From NCBI GenBank assembly GCA_947453195.1, contig CANGFO010000001.1, forward strand, positions 1 to 64,000: a DNA stretch of 64,000 bases, given 5' to 3'. Source of the stretch: Flavobacteriaceae bacterium. Its GTDB lineage: Bacteria > Bacteroidota > Bacteroidia > Flavobacteriales > Flavobacteriaceae. Positions within the stretch are counted from its first letter, which is position 1, and each line of letters opens with the position of its first letter. A program made the translations under genes and the position numbers. Shown here in pieces: positions 1-7,547 of this stretch. The notes under the pieces were generated by a model that worked only from the letters and a program-made list of their open reading frames with translations, searched no databases and was not told where the DNA came from.

Positions 1-1
1 A

Positions 2-49
2 GTAGAAGGTGAATTTGGAACAAAGTATTCTAAACTTATTAAGAATTAG
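2..49 (+). CDS. 3' end of an unidentified gene (truncated by window)
   Basis: Frame 2 reads an uninterrupted lysine-rich tail ending in KYSKLIKN and a TAG stop, followed about 20 bases later by a strong terminator hairpin. That placement suggests the true end of a gene that begins outside the window. Only 15 residues are visible, so no product can be named. Confidence 0.35.
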   Translation, partial: VEGEFGTKYSKLIKN

Positions 50-70
50 GTATATTAAGACAACTCAATA

Positions 71-105
71 AAAAAACTCCAACAGTAACTGTTGGAGTTT
101 TTTTT
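71..105. terminator. bidirectional intrinsic terminator
   Basis: A perfect hairpin (AACTCCAACAG, loop TAA, CTGTTGGAGTT) is flanked by an A run on the left and a T run on the right. It can therefore stop the truncated plus-strand gene and also the minus-strand tRNA, whose 3' end lies one base away. Confidence 0.9.
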
Positions 106-106
106 G

Positions 107-180
107 TGGTCCCACCTGGGCTCGAACCAGGGACCACCTGATTATGAGTCAGGTGCTCTAACCAACTGAGCTATAGGACC
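107..180 (-). tRNA. tRNA with CAU anticodon (tRNA-Ile2 more likely than elongator Met)
   Basis: The minus strand folds into a standard 74-base cloverleaf. The acceptor stem is GGTCCTA paired with TGGGACC, the discriminator is A, the anticodon arm is CCTGA-CTCATAA-TCAGG, and the T arm carries GGTTCGAGCC. CCA is not encoded. The anticodon is CAU. Acceptor pairs 4 and 5 are C-G, which matches what is known of tRNA-Ile2, the substrate of the lysidine synthetase TilS, whereas bacterial elongator tRNA-Met has other pairs there. I infer isoleucine AUA decoding after lysidine modification; elongator Met remains possible. Confidence 0.9.
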
Positions 181-267
181 GGTTAAGAGGTTGCAATATT
201 ACCACTATTTTTAATTTATTGCAAGTGTTTTTTGTTTTTTGGCAAACCTACAGAAAAATTCCATCAT

Positions 268-672
268 TTATGCTATTTTCTGGCACAACTCAATCAAAAC
301 ACCATTGGTAGTTTTTGGATGTAAAAAAACAACCAACTTATTGTCGGCGCCCTTTTTTGGCACTTCATTTAACAATACAAATCCTTCTTCTTGCAAGCGT
401 TGCATTTCACTGTGAATGTCTTGTACATCAAAAGCAATGTGGTGAATTCCCTCGCCTTTTTTTTCTAAAAATTTGGCAATAGGGCTATCCGCGTTGGTTG
501 CTTCTAGCAATTCGATTTTGTTTGGCCCATTCATGAAGAACGAGGTTTTCACCCCTTCGCTAGCCACTTCTTCTTGCTTGTAGGCTGGTGCGCCAAATAA
601 TTTTTCGAAAAGCAAATTGGAGGTTTCCAAACTTTTTACAGCAATCCCGATATGTTCTATTTTTCTCATCAT
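268..672 (-). CDS. mce: methylmalonyl-CoA epimerase
   Basis: This 134-residue protein of the vicinal-oxygen-chelate (glyoxalase) fold interconverts (2R)- and (2S)-methylmalonyl-CoA in the cytosol. The step links propionyl-CoA and succinyl-CoA via methylmalonyl-CoA mutase. Visible features are the N-terminal KIEHIGIAV strand with the first metal-ligand His, a central IELLEAT segment with an acidic ligand, GIHHIAFDV with the second His, and the C-terminal VLIELC strand with the last Glu. Length matches the family. Two adjacent Met codons (672 and 669) are equally good starts. The gene stands alone; no mutase or carboxylase is in view, so the pathway role rests on family identity. Confidence 0.93.
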   Translation of the reverse strand: MMRKIEHIGIAVKSLETSNLLFEKLFGAPAYKQEEVASEGVKTSFFMNGPNKIELLEATNADSPIAKFLEKKGEGIHHIAFDVQDIHSEMQRLQEEGFVLLNEVPKKGADNKLVVFLHPKTTNGVLIELCQKIA

Positions 673-794
673 TTAAGGTACAAAGTTCTAAGATTCTTAG
701 GTGCTAAGGTATTAAAAATTACAAAATCTATTAAGAATAACGAAGGTATTTCATCAACAAAACAAAACAATAACAAACTTTGGCGCTTAACGAC

Positions 795-823
795 TTTGCG
801 ACTTTAAAAAAATCGTATTTTTG
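795..823 (+). promoter_or_regulatory. Bacteroidota-type promoter of rbfA
   Basis: TTTG at 795-798 and TATTTTTG at 816-823 are separated by 17 bases, matching the TTG-N17-23-TAnnTTTG pattern. The -7 box ends only four bases before the rbfA ATG, so transcription probably starts at or next to the start codon. Confidence 0.65.
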
Positions 824-827
824 CCAA

Positions 828-1220
828 ATGGAAACAAACAGACAGAAAAAAATAGGAAGTGTTTTACAAAATGATTTAGTAGACATTCTTCAAGGTGAAA
901 TAAGAAAAAATGGAATTACCAATTTGGTGATTTCAGTTTCTAAAGTGTCCGTAACCTCCGATCTTGGAGTTGCCCGAGTATATCTTAGTGTGTTCCCTCA
1001 AGACAGAGCACAAGAAATATTAGAAGCGGTAAAATCAAACATGCCATTAATCAAACACGATTTAGCGCAACGCATTAAAATGCAGCTTCGAAAAGTGCCC
1101 AATCTTTCTTTCTACATAGACGACTCTCTTGATTATATTGAGAAAATAGACAACGCCCTTGCCGGAAAAGAAAACCCAATTACCAATAGAGAACTTCTAG
1201 AAAAACGAAAAAGATCGTAA
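828..1220 (+). CDS. rbfA: 30S ribosome-binding factor A
   Basis: RbfA binds the 30S subunit during late 16S rRNA maturation and supports growth in the cold. The 130-residue product begins METNRQKKIGSV and has the type II KH-like core, including VTSDLGVARVYLSVFP and RKVPNLSFYIDDSLDY. The ORF track starts 16 codons earlier at TTG, but those codons overlap the promoter -7 box, and homologues start near this Met, so I use the ATG at 828. The stop codon directly abuts the GTG of the following permease gene, indicating a two-gene operon with coupled translation. The lysine/arginine-rich tail is usual for rRNA binding. Confidence 0.93.
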   Translation: METNRQKKIGSVLQNDLVDILQGEIRKNGITNLVISVSKVSVTSDLGVARVYLSVFPQDRAQEILEAVKSNMPLIKHDLAQRIKMQLRKVPNLSFYIDDSLDYIEKIDNALAGKENPITNRELLEKRKRS

Positions 1221-2426
1221 GTGAATTTTCCGCTGTACATAGCCAAAAGGTACCTTTTTAGCAAAAGCAAAAATAATGCAATCAACATTATTACCCGAAT
1301 TGCTTCGGGGGGGATTATCATTGGTGCCATGGCCTTGTTTGTAGTGCTATCGGTTTTTAGCGGATTACGCGTTTTTAGTTTGTCGTTTTCCAACGATTTT
1401 GATCCCGATTTAAAGGTAATCCCAAAAACCGGAAAGTCATTCGTGCTTACTCCATATCAAGAACAAAAATTACAAAAATATGCGGGAGTAGCTTCTTACA
1501 GCAAAATAATAGAAGAGCGCGTGCTCTTTTCATTTGACGATAAACAACAAGTAGCCTATATTAAAGGGGTAGATTCTAATTATGTTAAAGTCAACAAAGC
1601 TTCACAAAAATTATTTAACGGACAATGGCTAAGGCCAAACACCTATCAAGTAGTAATTGGCTATGGCATTTCTGAGAAACTTTCCCTTGGTTTATTCGAC
1701 ATGAATAATGTTTTGGAAGTGATGGCTCCCAAACCAGGAAAAGGTGATTTTTCATCATTAAATCCCGAAGATTCTTTTAGCAAATTAGCCTTGGTTCCTG
1801 TTGGAATTTATGCCATAAGTGAAGAACTCGATTCCAAATATGTCTTTGCCGATTTGGGCTTGGCGCAAGAATTATTATTATACCGCCCAAATCAAATTTC
1901 AGGAATTGAAATAAGAACAAAACCCAATGCAAACGAAGCCGAAGTAATTGAAACCGTAACTAAAATTTGCAACAATAAAGTAGCGGTAAAAACACGTGCC
2001 CAACTCAACGCGACGCTTTACAAAATGCTCAACACCGAAAATATTGCGGTGTATCTTATTTTTACTTTGGTGATTATTATAGCGCTTTTCAACTTAATTG
2101 GCGCTTTAATTATGATGGTTTTGGATAAAAAAGTTAATCTAAAAACGCTATTTAATTTGGGTGTGGAAGTGAAAGATTTGCGCAAAATTTTCCTATTGCA
2201 AGGAACGCTATTAAGCGTTTTTGGCGGATTAATTGGTTTGATTTTAGGAATTATTATTGTGGTAATTCAACAACAATTCCAACTGATTATGATTACTCCA
2301 TCGTTAGCTTATCCGGTGGAATTTAGCTTTCAAAATGTAGCCATAGTATTTGCTACTATCGTTTCCCTTGGATTTATTGCAAGCTTAATTGCAAGTAGTC
2401 GAGTGACTAAAAAGTTATTGGATTAG
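1221..2426 (+). CDS. LolE/FtsX-type ABC transporter permease
   Basis: This 401-residue inner-membrane protein has the MacB/FtsX layout: an N-terminal cytoplasmic segment (IAKRYLFSKSKNNAINIITR), a first membrane helix (about residues 35-55), a large periplasmic domain (about 60-270) and three C-terminal helices with conserved glycines (GGLIGLILGIIIVV). Family members such as LolC/LolE extract outer-membrane lipoproteins together with a LolD ATPase. No ATPase gene is adjacent, so the substrate is inferred. It starts with GTG immediately after the rbfA stop codon. A run of seven G residues near 1307-1313 lies inside the coding sequence. Confidence 0.85.
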   Translation: MNFPLYIAKRYLFSKSKNNAINIITRIASGGIIIGAMALFVVLSVFSGLRVFSLSFSNDFDPDLKVIPKTGKSFVLTPYQEQKLQKYAGVASYSKIIEERVLFSFDDKQQVAYIKGVDSNYVKVNKASQKLFNGQWLRPNTYQVVIGYGISEKLSLGLFDMNNVLEVMAPKPGKGDFSSLNPEDSFSKLALVPVGIYAISEELDSKYVFADLGLAQELLLYRPNQISGIEIRTKPNANEAEVIETVTKICNNKVAVKTRAQLNATLYKMLNTENIAVYLIFTLVIIIALFNLIGALIMMVLDKKVNLKTLFNLGVEVKDLRKIFLLQGTLLSVFGGLIGLILGIIIVVIQQQFQLIMITPSLAYPVEFSFQNVAIVFATIVSLGFIASLIASSRVTKKLLD

Positions 2427-2610
2427 TCTTCGACAAGCTCAGACTGACACAACTGTTCTCTAAAATTAGTTAACAAGTTTGCGATTTGATTTACAGTTTA
2501 AAACATGCTAATCCATTTCAGCCGTCATCATCACATTGAGCCTTAATTGTCACATTCGGTCATGATCCTCACATTGAGCATTAATTGTCACATTGAGCCT
2601 GTCGAAATGG
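2427..2610. repeat. decayed intergenic repeat patch (inverted arms plus 38-base direct repeat)
   Basis: The gap between the permease and dusB holds an inverted pair: TCTTCGACAAGCTCAGACTG at 2427 and its near-complement CATTGAGCCTGTCGAAAT near 2591. Inside lies a direct repeat of about 26 bases (TCACATTGAGCNTTAATTGT core) at 2531-2556 and 2569-2594, with one mismatch and a 38-base period. The arms resemble a short interspersed sequence I know from many Bacteroidota intergenic gaps. No gene is seen here. Confidence 0.7.
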
Positions 2611-2647
2611 ACAATTTAATGAAACTCCTCCTAAAAATTATTTAAGT

Positions 2648-3640
2648 TTAATAGATAGGCAAATCCGAATAGATCTCCTGAATTTCATTTAATGCTTGAA
2701 ACAATTGCTCGGGATCTTCTAGGGTAACTAGTTTCAATCGGAATTCTTTAAAATTGGGAATTCCTTTGAAATAATTGGTATAGTGGCGGCGCATTTCTAC
2801 AATTCCGAGGCGTTCCCCTTTCCAGTCCATAGACCAAGTTAAGTGATTTCTTGCAGCCTCAACACGGTCTATAATTGTTGGTTTTGCTAGATGTTCTCCT
2901 GTAGCAAAATAGTGCTTAATTTCGTTAAAAATCCAAGGATAACCAATAGCTGCACGACCAATCATCATGCCGTCTAGTCCGTATTTGTTTTTATATTCTA
3001 AAGCTTTTTCGGGAGAATCGATATCGCCATTCCCAAAAATTGGCATGGTAATTCTAGGGTTATTTTTGATGCGTTGGATGTGACTCCAATCGGAATGCCC
3101 TTTATACATTTGGGCGCGCGTTCTTGCATGCACCGTTAAGGCTTGCACACCAATATCTTGCAAACGCTCGGCAACCTCATCAATATTAATGGAATTTTCA
3201 TCCCAACCCAAACGGGTTTTTACCGTTACCGGAAGATTGGTTCCTTTAATAACCGATTTGGTTAAACGCACCATCAAATCAACATCTTTCAAAACACCGG
3301 CTCCGGCTCCTTTACAAACTACTTTTTTTACGGGACAACCAAAATTAATGTCTACCAAGTCGGGCTGCACGGCATCTACAATTCGAGCAGATAGTTCCAT
3401 TGCTTCTTCATCACCACCAAATATTTGGATTCCAACCGGACGCTCGTAATCGAAAATATCTAATTTTTGTTTGCTTTTTACGGCATCACGAATCAAGCCT
3501 TCACTCGAAATAAATTCGGAATACATTAAATCGGCACCATGTAATTTACACAATCTACGAAATGGCGGATCGCTCACATCTTCCATTGGAGCGAGTAGCA
3601 AAGGGAAATCGGGTAAAATGATGTTGCCAATTTTGGGCAT
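2648..3640 (-). CDS. dusB: tRNA-dihydrouridine synthase B
   Basis: This FMN-dependent TIM-barrel enzyme reduces uridine to dihydrouridine in the D arm of tRNAs using NADPH. The 330-residue product shows the N-terminal LAPMEDVSDPPFRRLC flavin-binding strand, DINFGCPVKKVVCKGAGAG with the catalytic Cys, TVKTRLGWDEN, VHARTRAQMYKG and GNGDIDSPEKALE. The ORF track extends 15 codons upstream, but those codons overlap a TACTTTTG promoter box, so the internal Met (MPKIGNI) at 3640 is preferred. It is divergent from lepA. It could be another Dus subfamily member, but the length and motifs fit DusB best. Confidence 0.92.
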   Translation of the reverse strand: MPKIGNIILPDFPLLLAPMEDVSDPPFRRLCKLHGADLMYSEFISSEGLIRDAVKSKQKLDIFDYERPVGIQIFGGDEEAMELSARIVDAVQPDLVDINFGCPVKKVVCKGAGAGVLKDVDLMVRLTKSVIKGTNLPVTVKTRLGWDENSINIDEVAERLQDIGVQALTVHARTRAQMYKGHSDWSHIQRIKNNPRITMPIFGNGDIDSPEKALEYKNKYGLDGMMIGRAAIGYPWIFNEIKHYFATGEHLAKPTIIDRVEAARNHLTWSMDWKGERLGIVEMRRHYTNYFKGIPNFKEFRLKLVTLEDPEQLFQALNEIQEIYSDLPIY

Positions 3641-3657
3641 GGATATTGAATTTTTGG

Positions 3658-3685
3658 CAAAAGTACAAAATTTTGTGTGTTTCAA
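3658..3685 (-). promoter_or_regulatory. promoter of dusB
   Basis: On the minus strand TACTTTTG (plus 3658-3665) lies 17 bases from an upstream TTG (plus 3683-3685). The predicted transcription start falls roughly 10-15 bases before the dusB Met at 3640, which supports the shorter dusB reading frame. Confidence 0.55.
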
Positions 3686-3700
3686 GTTTAAGGTTTCAAA

Positions 3701-3737
3701 TTTGAGTCATATAAATCAAATCTTTGCTTTATATTTG
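3701..3737 (+). promoter_or_regulatory. candidate promoter of the lepA leader
   Basis: TATATTTG at 3730-3737 is a full -7 box, with TTTG at 3701-3704; the 25-base spacer is slightly long. No other -7 box is seen between here and the lepA ATG at 3894. Transcription from here would give a leader of about 150 bases carrying the structured element. Confidence 0.45.
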
Positions 3738-3767
3738 CAGATTAAATCCTTACTTATTAGGGTTTGC

Positions 3768-3835
3768 GTTAGGGATTGAAGCGGCATCCTTTTGTGCAGC
3801 ATTAGCGGAACAAAAGATACAGCGGAAAGCCTGAC
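3768..3835 (+). ncRNA. structured RNA-like element, copy 1, in the lepA leader
   Basis: An outer stem GTTAGG/CCTGAC encloses an internal loop (GATTGAAGCGGC on the left, ACAGCGGAAAG on the right), an AT/AT pair with a bulged C, and a terminal hairpin CTTTTGT/ACAAAAG. The same architecture with a different hairpin sequence occurs at 38824-38902. I recognise the GAAGCGGCATCCTTTT...AAAAGATA pattern as recurring in flavobacterial intergenic regions. It may correspond to a catalogued flavobacterial RNA motif (Flavo-1 is a candidate name), which I cannot verify here. Whether it acts as a leader regulator, an independent small RNA or a DNA repeat is open. Confidence 0.6.
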
Positions 3836-3893
3836 CAACAATGAAACGATAGTGGAGTTGTGGTAACGCCCAAAAAATTGACAAAATTCAAGC

Positions 3894-5690
3894 ATGAAAA
3901 ATATTAGAAATTTTTGCATTATTGCACATATTGATCACGGAAAAAGTACGCTTGCCGACCGACTTCTTGGGGCAACCCAAACGGTTACGGCCCGTGAAGA
4001 AAAAGCGCAGTTGCTGGATAACATGGACTTGGAGCGCGAGCGTGGAATTACCATTAAGAGTCACGCCATTCAAATGGAGTACAAATACAAAGGCGAAGAT
4101 TATATCTTGAACCTTATTGACACTCCGGGGCATGTGGATTTTTCGTATGAAGTTTCCCGATCTATTGCGGCTTGCGAAGGTGCGCTACTTATTGTGGATG
4201 CGGCTCAAAGTATTCAGGCGCAAACAATTTCTAACTTGTATTTGGCTTTAGAAAACGACTTGGAGATTATTCCGGTGTTGAATAAAGTGGATTTGCCAAG
4301 TTCGAATCCGGAGGAAGTAAGTGACGATATTATTGATTTATTGGGTTGCAAACTAGAAGAAATCATTCACGCATCGGGTAAAACCGGATTTGGCGTAGAA
4401 AATATATTGGCTGCTATTATTGAAAAAATTCCGCCGCCAAAAGGAAATAAAGAAGAACCTTTACAAGCCTTGATTTTTGATTCACATTACAATCCGTTTC
4501 GTGGAATTGAGGTAATTTTTCGTGTGAAAAATGGCGAAATCCGTAAAGGGCAAAAAATTAAATTCATGGCAACCGGTAATGAATATTTTGCCGATGAAGT
4601 GGGAACTCTTAAATTAAACCAAGTGCCAAAAGATTGCATATCTACTGGCGATGTGGGGTATTTAATTTCGGGGATTAAAGAAGCAAAAGAGGTGAAAGTG
4701 GGTGACACGATTACCGATGCGAAAACGCCAACCACAAATATGATTACGGGATTTGAGGATGTAAAACCAATGGTTTTTGCCGGAATTTATCCTGTGGACA
4801 CCGAAGATTTTGAAGACTTGCGTTCGTCAATGGAGAAACTGCAATTAAATGATGCTTCGTTAGTATTTACGGCAGAGAGTTCGGCGGCATTAGGATTTGG
4901 TTTCCGTTGTGGATTCTTAGGAATGTTGCACATGGAAATCATTCAGGAGCGCTTGGAGCGTGAATTTGATATGACCGTTATTACTACGGTTCCTAACGTT
5001 TCGTATTTGGCTTACACCAAAAAAGATCCGGATACTTCGTTTATAATAAACAACCCTTCCGACTTGCCAGAGCCATCGCGTTTGGACCGTGTGGAAGAAC
5101 CATATATTAAAGCAACAATCATCACAAAGGCTGATTTTGTTGGGAATGTCATGAGTTTGTGTATTGAAAAACGCGGACTAATTACCAACCAAACCTATTT
5201 AACTACCGAAAGAGTAGAGTTGAATTTTGATATGCCTTTGGCCGAAATTGTATTTGATTTTTACGACCGATTGAAAACGGTTTCCAAAGGATATGCTTCG
5301 TTTGACTATTCACCAATTGGGATGCGTACTTCTAAATTAGTGAAACTGGATGTGCTTTTAAACGGACAAACCGTAGATGCACTTTCGGCATTAATTCACG
5401 AGGATAATGCGTATCATATTGGGAAAAAAATGACCGAAAAATTACGCGAGTTAATTCCGAGACAGCAATTTGACATTCCGATTCAGGCTGCTATTGGAGC
5501 TAAAATCATTGCGCGTGAAACCATAAAAGCACTTCGTAAAGATGTTACCGCCAAATGTTATGGTGGGGATATTTCTCGTAAAAGAAAACTTTTGGAAAAA
5601 CAGAAAAAAGGGAAAAAGAGAATGCGTCAGGTTGGAAATGTAGAAATTCCACAAGAAGCATTTATGGCAGTGTTGAAGTTGAATGACTAA
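3894..5690 (+). CDS. lepA: elongation factor 4 (LepA), ribosome-associated GTPase
   Basis: LepA/EF4 is a translational GTPase that binds the ribosome and affects initiation and elongation under stress. The 598-residue length is exact for the family. The G domain begins with [15 protein letters not shown] (G1) and has [10 protein letters not shown] (G2), DTPGHVDF (G3) and NKVDLPSS (G4). EF-G-like domains follow, and the LepA-specific lysine-rich C-terminal domain contains [20 protein letters not shown]. The ATG follows a leader holding a structured element with no obvious ribosome binding site. A terminator follows directly, so the gene appears monocistronic. Confidence 0.97.
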   Translation: MKNIRNFCIIAHIDHGKSTLADRLLGATQTVTAREEKAQLLDNMDLERERGITIKSHAIQMEYKYKGEDYILNLIDTPGHVDFSYEVSRSIAACEGALLIVDAAQSIQAQTISNLYLALENDLEIIPVLNKVDLPSSNPEEVSDDIIDLLGCKLEEIIHASGKTGFGVENILAAIIEKIPPPKGNKEEPLQALIFDSHYNPFRGIEVIFRVKNGEIRKGQKIKFMATGNEYFADEVGTLKLNQVPKDCISTGDVGYLISGIKEAKEVKVGDTITDAKTPTTNMITGFEDVKPMVFAGIYPVDTEDFEDLRSSMEKLQLNDASLVFTAESSAALGFGFRCGFLGMLHMEIIQERLEREFDMTVITTVPNVSYLAYTKKDPDTSFIINNPSDLPEPSRLDRVEEPYIKATIITKADFVGNVMSLCIEKRGLITNQTYLTTERVELNFDMPLAEIVFDFYDRLKTVSKGYASFDYSPIGMRTSKLVKLDVLLNGQTVDALSALIHEDNAYHIGKKMTEKLRELIPRQQFDIPIQAAIGAKIIARETIKALRKDVTAKCYGGDISRKRKLLEKQKKGKKRMRQVGNVEIPQEAFMAVLKLND

Positions 5691-5725
5691 GAGGTATTAA
5701 GATAATAGTATTAAGAATTAAGACT

Positions 5726-5755
5726 AACCCAATGACGAAAGTTGTTGGGTTTTTT
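5726..5755 (+). terminator. terminator of lepA
   Basis: The stem AACCCAA/TTGGGTT has a partly paired inner section capped by a GAAA tetraloop and is followed by six T residues. Confidence 0.75.
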
Positions 5756-5783
5756 GATTGGGAAACTTTCAAGCAAAGAGTGT

Positions 5784-5815
5784 TTTGTGGTAAACGAAAT
5801 TCCTTTGTACCTTTG
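5784..5815 (+). promoter_or_regulatory. promoter of thiL
   Basis: TTTG at 5784-5787 and TACCTTTG at 5808-5815 are spaced by 20 bases. The -7 box ends four bases before the ATG at 5820, so the transcript is probably leaderless. There is no room for a TPP riboswitch. Confidence 0.65.
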
Positions 5816-5819
5816 CCAC

Positions 5820-6866
5820 ATGATAGAAGAAAAAAATCCGCAACGCACTTCCCTATCCCAACTGGGAGAATTTGGTTTGATTGAACATTTAACCAAGAAT
5901 TTTACCGTTCAACTGCCATCTACCCTAAAGGGAATTGGCGATGACGCTGCAGTTTTAGATTTTGGATCTAAAAAAATGGTAGTTTCTACCGATTTGCTAA
6001 TTGAAGGGGTTCATTTTGATTTATCCTACATGCCGTTAAAGCATTTGGGTTACAAAGCCGTAGTGGTAAATGTGTCGGATATATGCGCAATGAATGCCAA
6101 AGCGACTCAAATAACTGTTTCGGTTGCTGTTTCAAATCGTTTTCCTTTGGAAGCCTTAGAAGAGCTGTTTGAAGGAATTACGCATGCGGCTAAATTTTAT
6201 AATGTTGATGTAATTGGTGGCGATACCACTTCGTCTCAAAAAGGTTTGATTCTTTCAATCACCGCTATTGGCGAAGCAAATCAAGAAGATATTACATACA
6301 GAAACGGTGCAAATGCAACCGATTTACTTGTTGTAACGGGTGATATAGGTTCGGCTTATATGGGATTGCAAGTTTTAGAAAGAGAAAAACAAGTATTTCA
6401 GGTAAATCCTAACAATCAGCCCGATTTAGATGCTTACACCTATTTAATTGAACGCCAATTAAAGCCCGAAGCGCGCCATGATATTAAAGGATTATTGGAG
6501 AAATTGGAATTAAAACCAACTTCGATGATTGATATTTCGGATGGGTTGTCTTCAGAGATCATTCACCTTTGCAAACAAAGCGGTGTGGGTTGTAATTTAT
6601 ATGAAGAGAAAATTCCGGTAGACCCTCAGTTTATTAATGTGTGTGAGGAATTTAATATAGATTCTACCACTGTTGCTATAAATGGAGGTGAAGATTATGA
6701 ATTGTTGTTCACTATTAAAATGGAGGATTATGATAAAATAAAAGCGAATCCAAACTTTACTGTAATCGGACACATGACGCAAGAAAGTGAAGGGATTCAT
6801 TTAATTACTCGTGCCAATACCAAAATCCCTTTAAAAGCCAGAGGTTGGGATGCTATAAGAGATTAA
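5820..6866 (+). CDS. thiL: thiamine-monophosphate kinase
   Basis: ThiL phosphorylates thiamine monophosphate to thiamine diphosphate with ATP, the last step of cofactor synthesis in the cytosol. The 348-residue product has the PurM/AIR-synthase-like fold with GIGDDAAVLDFG near residue 40, VSTDLLIEGVHFDL, VIGGDTTSSQKG, the mid-protein VTGDIGSAYMGLQVL and MIDISDGLSSEI. The ORF track begins 26 codons upstream, but that extension covers the promoter, so the Met of MIEEKNPQR is chosen. No other thiamine genes are adjacent. Confidence 0.94.
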   Translation: MIEEKNPQRTSLSQLGEFGLIEHLTKNFTVQLPSTLKGIGDDAAVLDFGSKKMVVSTDLLIEGVHFDLSYMPLKHLGYKAVVVNVSDICAMNAKATQITVSVAVSNRFPLEALEELFEGITHAAKFYNVDVIGGDTTSSQKGLILSITAIGEANQEDITYRNGANATDLLVVTGDIGSAYMGLQVLEREKQVFQVNPNNQPDLDAYTYLIERQLKPEARHDIKGLLEKLELKPTSMIDISDGLSSEIIHLCKQSGVGCNLYEEKIPVDPQFINVCEEFNIDSTTVAINGGEDYELLFTIKMEDYDKIKANPNFTVIGHMTQESEGIHLITRANTKIPLKARGWDAIRD

Positions 6867-6954
6867 TATTAATAAAACTTTCAATAAGAGAGTGTTAAAT
6901 AAAAAAAAATATTGCACTAATTAAGTACATTTGATTTACTAAATATTCAAAACT

Positions 6955-7482
6955 ATGAAAAAATTACTTTTTGTTTTACCGCTACTTATAGCTTTTGTTT
7001 GCCAAAGTCAAGAAAAAAAGACTAAGGATTTTGATAGTAAAAAACACGAAATCAAATTTGGAGCCATAAAAATGTTGGCTGTGCCGATTTTTGAAGGCAC
7101 TTATGAATATATCTATTCTAAGGACTTTACTTTTGGGGGTTCTTTACTAATGAATTTACAAAGCGATAAAAATTATCCTGAAAATTTTTCAATTACTCCA
7201 TTCGCGCGTTTTTATTTTCAAGAAACTCAAGAGTATGGAGCTAAAGGATTTTTTGTAGAAGGTTTTGCCAAATATTCTAGTGGTAGAAACAATCCAAATT
7301 ATTACTCCCAGTACTATGACTATAGTGCAGGTGCTATAGGACTTTCACTGGGTAAAAAATATATAAATCGTTCTGGATTTGTATTGGAATTATTAGCAGG
7401 AGCAGGAAGAGTACTCGGGAATTCTGAAGTAGCTCCTGATGCAATCTTTAGGGGAGATATAAATATTGGGTACCGATTTTAA
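6955..7482 (+). CDS. small secreted/outer-membrane barrel protein, unknown function
   Basis: The 175-residue product starts with a clear signal peptide (KKLLFVLPLLIAFVCQSQ), then a charged stretch, then alternating strands with glycine and aromatic residues (FEGTYEYIYSKDFTFGGSLL, GFFVEGFAKYSS). It ends in YRF, the terminal aromatic typical of outer-membrane barrels. It resembles the small porin-like proteins grouped loosely with DUF3575, but I cannot assign it firmly. A TACATTTG box lies at 6926-6933. It is convergent with glyQS across a shared terminator. Confidence 0.75.
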   Translation: MKKLLFVLPLLIAFVCQSQEKKTKDFDSKKHEIKFGAIKMLAVPIFEGTYEYIYSKDFTFGGSLLMNLQSDKNYPENFSITPFARFYFQETQEYGAKGFFVEGFAKYSSGRNNPNYYSQYYDYSAGAIGLSLGKKYINRSGFVLELLAGAGRVLGNSEVAPDAIFRGDINIGYRF

Positions 7483-7497
7483 TTCTATTTATCTTAT

Positions 7498-7532
7498 AAA
7501 AAAATCCACTAATTTCTTAGTGGATTTTTTTT
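7498..7532. terminator. bidirectional terminator between convergent genes
   Basis: The hairpin AAAATCCACTAA, loop TTTC, TTAGTGGATTTT has A and T runs on its two sides, so it can serve the barrel gene on plus and glyQS on minus. Confidence 0.9.
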
Positions 7533-7547
7533 AACTATTGATTTCAA

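Noticed and set aside
1307-1313. G7 tract in the permease gene as a phase-variation switch
   Set aside because: Seven G is short for slippage and the gene is an essential-type core permease; recorded but not supported.
1133-1393. Minus-strand 86-residue ORF over rbfA and the permease start
   Set aside because: Shadow of two well-supported plus-strand genes; no promoter, and composition mirrors the coding strand.
2427-2610. CRISPR-like array from the repeated 26-base unit
   Set aside because: Only two full units, a 12-base spacer, and no cas genes; better explained as a decayed interspersed repeat.
5758-5820. Possible TPP riboswitch upstream of thiL
   Set aside because: Only about 60 bases separate the lepA terminator from thiL, and the promoter leaves no leader; no TPP-type consensus seen.
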